From the NCBI GenBank assembly GCA_017544125.1, contig JAFYET010000139.1:1-6898 (forward strand): a DNA stretch of 6,898 nucleotides. The letters run 5' to 3'. Made by a program: the position numbers and the translations under genes. The notes under the pieces were generated by a model, which was given only the letters and a program-made list of their open reading frames with translations, had not been told where the DNA came from and ran no database searches. Positions 5,822 to 6,898 of this stretch are shown piece by piece; position 1 is the first letter of the stretch, and each line of letters starts with the position of its first letter. The stretch is from Ruminococcus sp. GTDB taxonomy: Bacteria > Bacillota > Clostridia > Oscillospirales > Ruminococcaceae.

Positions 5822-5839
5822 GAGGAGTGACACAGCTTG
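5822..5839 (+). promoter_or_regulatory. Ribosome binding site and TTG start codon of the DUF4364 gene
   Basis: AGGAG at 5823-5827 directly follows the aroC stop and lies 9 nt before TTG at 5837-5839. There is no ATG or GTG in this frame near the site; the first in-frame ATG is at 5873, has no comparable site, and would remove 12 residues. TTG is therefore the most likely start. Confidence 0.75.
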
Positions 5840-6421
5840 GATCACAATTTTGACAAGTATGTTGAGCCGAATATGCTGACGCTTAAGGACGTATATGAGG
5901 CAAAGATACTGCTTGCGTACTTTCTTTACCAGATAGACAGACCCTGCACCCCCATGCAGCTTATCGACATATGCGAGCAGTCGGGGGTAATGGACTATTT
6001 CCTCTACTCGGCAGCAATAACCGATATGCACAACAACGGTACCGTCGAGCTTGTGAACATTGACGGCGTAGAGCAGTATGTGCTGTCCGACAAGGGCAGG
6101 GCAGGGGCTGAGGATTTCAAGGCGATAGTCGCACCCAGCCTGAGAAAGAAGATATACGCCACAGGGCTGATGTTTTTTGCACGCCTTAAAAACGAGCGTG
6201 ATGTGACATTTGAGGTGAGCGAGCACGGCAAGGGCTATCTTGTAAGGTGCATATGCCGTGACGGCGGCACTGTGCTTATGGACATATCGCTATATGCCCC
6301 GGACGAGGATCAGGCGGAATTTATCAAGGCAAAGATAGGTGCCAACCCCTCGGCGTTTTACTCGCAGGTGATGGATTACATCATCGACAATCAGGAATAT
6401 CTGCCTGATGTGAGGGAATAA
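5837..6421 (+). CDS. DUF4364-family winged-helix protein
   Basis: This 194-residue protein resembles DUF4364, a family of predicted transcription regulators common in Clostridia. Residues 20-90 fit a winged helix: a first helix (YEAKILLAYFLYQI, 20-33), the segment TPMQLIDICEQSG (38-50), a likely recognition helix (MDYFLYSAAITDMHNNG, 52-68), then a wing ending in YVLSDKGRAGAEDF (81-94). The C-terminal part (about 105-190) is a mixed alpha/beta region (VTFEVSEHGKGYLVRCICRDGG, written here only as 123-144) and a last helix. It starts with TTG behind a good ribosome binding site, 15 bp after aroC, and is followed by a strong terminator, so it is the last gene of the transcript. It might control the aro genes, but nothing in the sequence proves it. 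The family name is by resemblance. Confidence 0.85.
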   Translation: MDHNFDKYVEPNMLTLKDVYEAKILLAYFLYQIDRPCTPMQLIDICEQSGVMDYFLYSAAITDMHNNGTVELVNIDGVEQYVLSDKGRAGAEDFKAIVAPSLRKKIYATGLMFFARLKNERDVTFEVSEHGKGYLVRCICRDGGTVLMDISLYAPDEDQAEFIKAKIGANPSAFYSQVMDYIIDNQEYLPDVRE

Positions 6422-6431
6422 CAGTATGCTT

Positions 6432-6466
6432 AAGAGGTAAGGTTTTCTTGCCTCTTTTGTTTTTTT
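6432..6466 (+). terminator. Intrinsic terminator ending the aro gene run
   Basis: AAGAGGTAAG (6432-6441) pairs with CTTGCCTCTT (6447-6456) over 10 bp, including one G-U pair, around a GTTTT loop. The run TTGTTTTTTT follows (6457-6466). The site begins 11 bp after the DUF4364 stop codon. It separates the aro genes from the strong promoters downstream. Confidence 0.93.
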
Positions 6467-6605
6467 ACAAGATAACATTCTATGAATTGAGCAGGTCGGA
6501 ATTTGTTTGGATTTTGGCGTTTTAGCGCAGTGAAAAGTGTTTTATACATAAGAATGCGACTTTTTGAAAGTATTTTGTGTAAAACATAGAAAGGCAAAAA
6601 AAGGC

Positions 6606-6634
6606 TTGACAAACGCACCGAAAGGTGGTAAAAT
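6606..6634 (+). promoter_or_regulatory. Upstream tandem promoter (P1) of a probable rRNA operon
   Basis: TTGACA (6606-6611) and TAAAAT (6629-6634) are 17 bp apart, with transcription expected from about 6641. AT-rich sequence with A-tracts lies upstream (6570-6603) and could serve as an UP element. The spacer contains the inverted repeat CACC-GAAA-GGTG (6616-6627). It shares the 11-bp block CTTGACAAACG with the promoter 96 bp downstream. Confidence 0.85.
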
Positions 6635-6701
6635 AAACAAGTCGCCTGAGGAACGGGAGAGACGAGAGGAAAAAGAAATAAAAAAATATTTCAAAAACCT
6701 C

Positions 6702-6730
6702 TTGACAAACGTAAAAAAGTGTGATATAAT
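6702..6730 (+). promoter_or_regulatory. Downstream tandem promoter (P2) of a probable rRNA operon
   Basis: TTGACA (6702-6707) and TATAAT (6725-6730) are a perfect consensus pair at the optimal 17-bp spacing, with a start expected near 6737. A-rich sequence at 6669-6699 lies directly upstream, as in strong UP-element promoters. A promoter this strong, in tandem with P1 and followed by a long non-coding leader, is typical of ribosomal RNA operons in Firmicutes. Confidence 0.92.
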
Positions 6731-6736
6731 AGATAA

Positions 6737-6898
6737 GCACTTTTGAGAAAAGGCGCAACGGTATCTTGAAAATTGAACAATAACGAGAAACACAAAACCC
6801 TTGTAAATTGCTTTGAGGAAACGAGAAGTAAACGTCAAGACAAGACGAAAAAACGAGAGTACACGACAGTGTAAAACTGAGATCATATTACTCTGGAA
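6737..6898 (+). other. Probable rRNA operon leader with boxA-like segment; 16S start lies beyond the window
   Basis: The leader has no credible open reading frame. TATCTTGAAAATTGAACAA (6762-6780) resembles the boxA-type antitermination sequence and its TTGAAAAnTnAACAA surroundings known from Firmicutes rRNA leaders. A second weaker boxA-like stretch, TTGCTTTGAGGAAA, lies at 6808-6821. TACAC-GACA-GTGTA (6860-6873) is a small hairpin. ACGAGA appears three times in the leader (6783, 6821, 6853). The conserved 16S 5' sequence AGAGTTTGATC is not present, so the rRNA gene itself is inferred, not seen. The entire stretch 6467-6898 holds only these control signals; 6467-6600 is AT-rich with nothing else I can support. 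Confidence 0.65.

Noticed and set aside
6564..6592. A third promoter (TTGAAA at 6564-6569 with TAGAAA at 6587-6592)
   Set aside because: The -10 box matches consensus in only four positions, and the region is better explained as AT-rich upstream sequence of P1.
6564..6746. 60-residue open frame on the + strand across P1 and P2
   Set aside because: It begins with TTG without a ribosome binding site, is Lys/Glu-rich from purine-rich DNA, and covers both promoters.
6522..6886. Two open frames on the - strand (78 and 114 residues) in the promoter region
   Set aside because: They are Phe/Leu-rich translations of AT-rich promoter DNA, overlap each other, and run against two consensus promoters.

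Overview
The window is a chromosomal shikimate (aromatic amino acid) gene cluster from a Gram-positive anaerobe of the Clostridia. A Ruminococcus-like member of the Oscillospiraceae is the best guess. This rests on AGGAG/GAGG ribosome binding sites, heavy use of ATA, AGG and AGA codons beside GC-rich ones, consensus sigma-A promoters, the DUF4364 and DUF3592-type proteins, and an intergenic repeat built from ATGCATA. The assignment is an inference; no 16S sequence lies inside the window. All genes are on the + strand.

Layout. 1-467 is the 3' end of a type I DAHP synthase gene. 468-662 is a spacer with no clear terminator. It carries a near-perfect promoter (TTTACA, 17 bp, TATAAT) flanked by a 9-bp direct repeat. 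663-4479 is a tight co-directional run: aroB, a GNAT acetyltransferase, a two-helix DUF3592-like membrane protein (ATGA overlap with the preceding gene), aroA, and a small protein with two DivIVA-like motifs. 4480-4729 holds a repeat element of about 228 bp with 32-bp terminal inverted repeats (31/32 identical), one arm of which is five tandem ATGCATA units. 4730-5821 is aroC. 5837-6421 is a DUF4364 winged-helix protein that appears to start with TTG. A strong intrinsic terminator follows at 6432-6466.

6467-6898 has no credible gene. It holds two tandem consensus promoters that share an 11-bp -35 block, then a long leader with a boxA-like segment. This looks like the control region of a ribosomal RNA operon whose 16S gene would begin just past the window.

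How the genes work together: DAHP synthase makes the first pathway intermediate, AroB closes the ring to 3-dehydroquinate, AroA makes EPSP and AroC makes chorismate. The dehydratase, shikimate dehydrogenase and shikimate kinase are not here. The interleaved acetyltransferase, membrane protein and DivIVA-like protein have no evident pathway role. A consensus-like promoter inside aroA and the repeat element before aroC suggest that the distal half of the cluster may be expressed partly on its own. I see no convincing new defence or mobile system. The most interesting items are the repeat element, the promoter embedded in aroA, the duplicated DivIVA-like motif, and a His-to-Arg change in the AroB active site.
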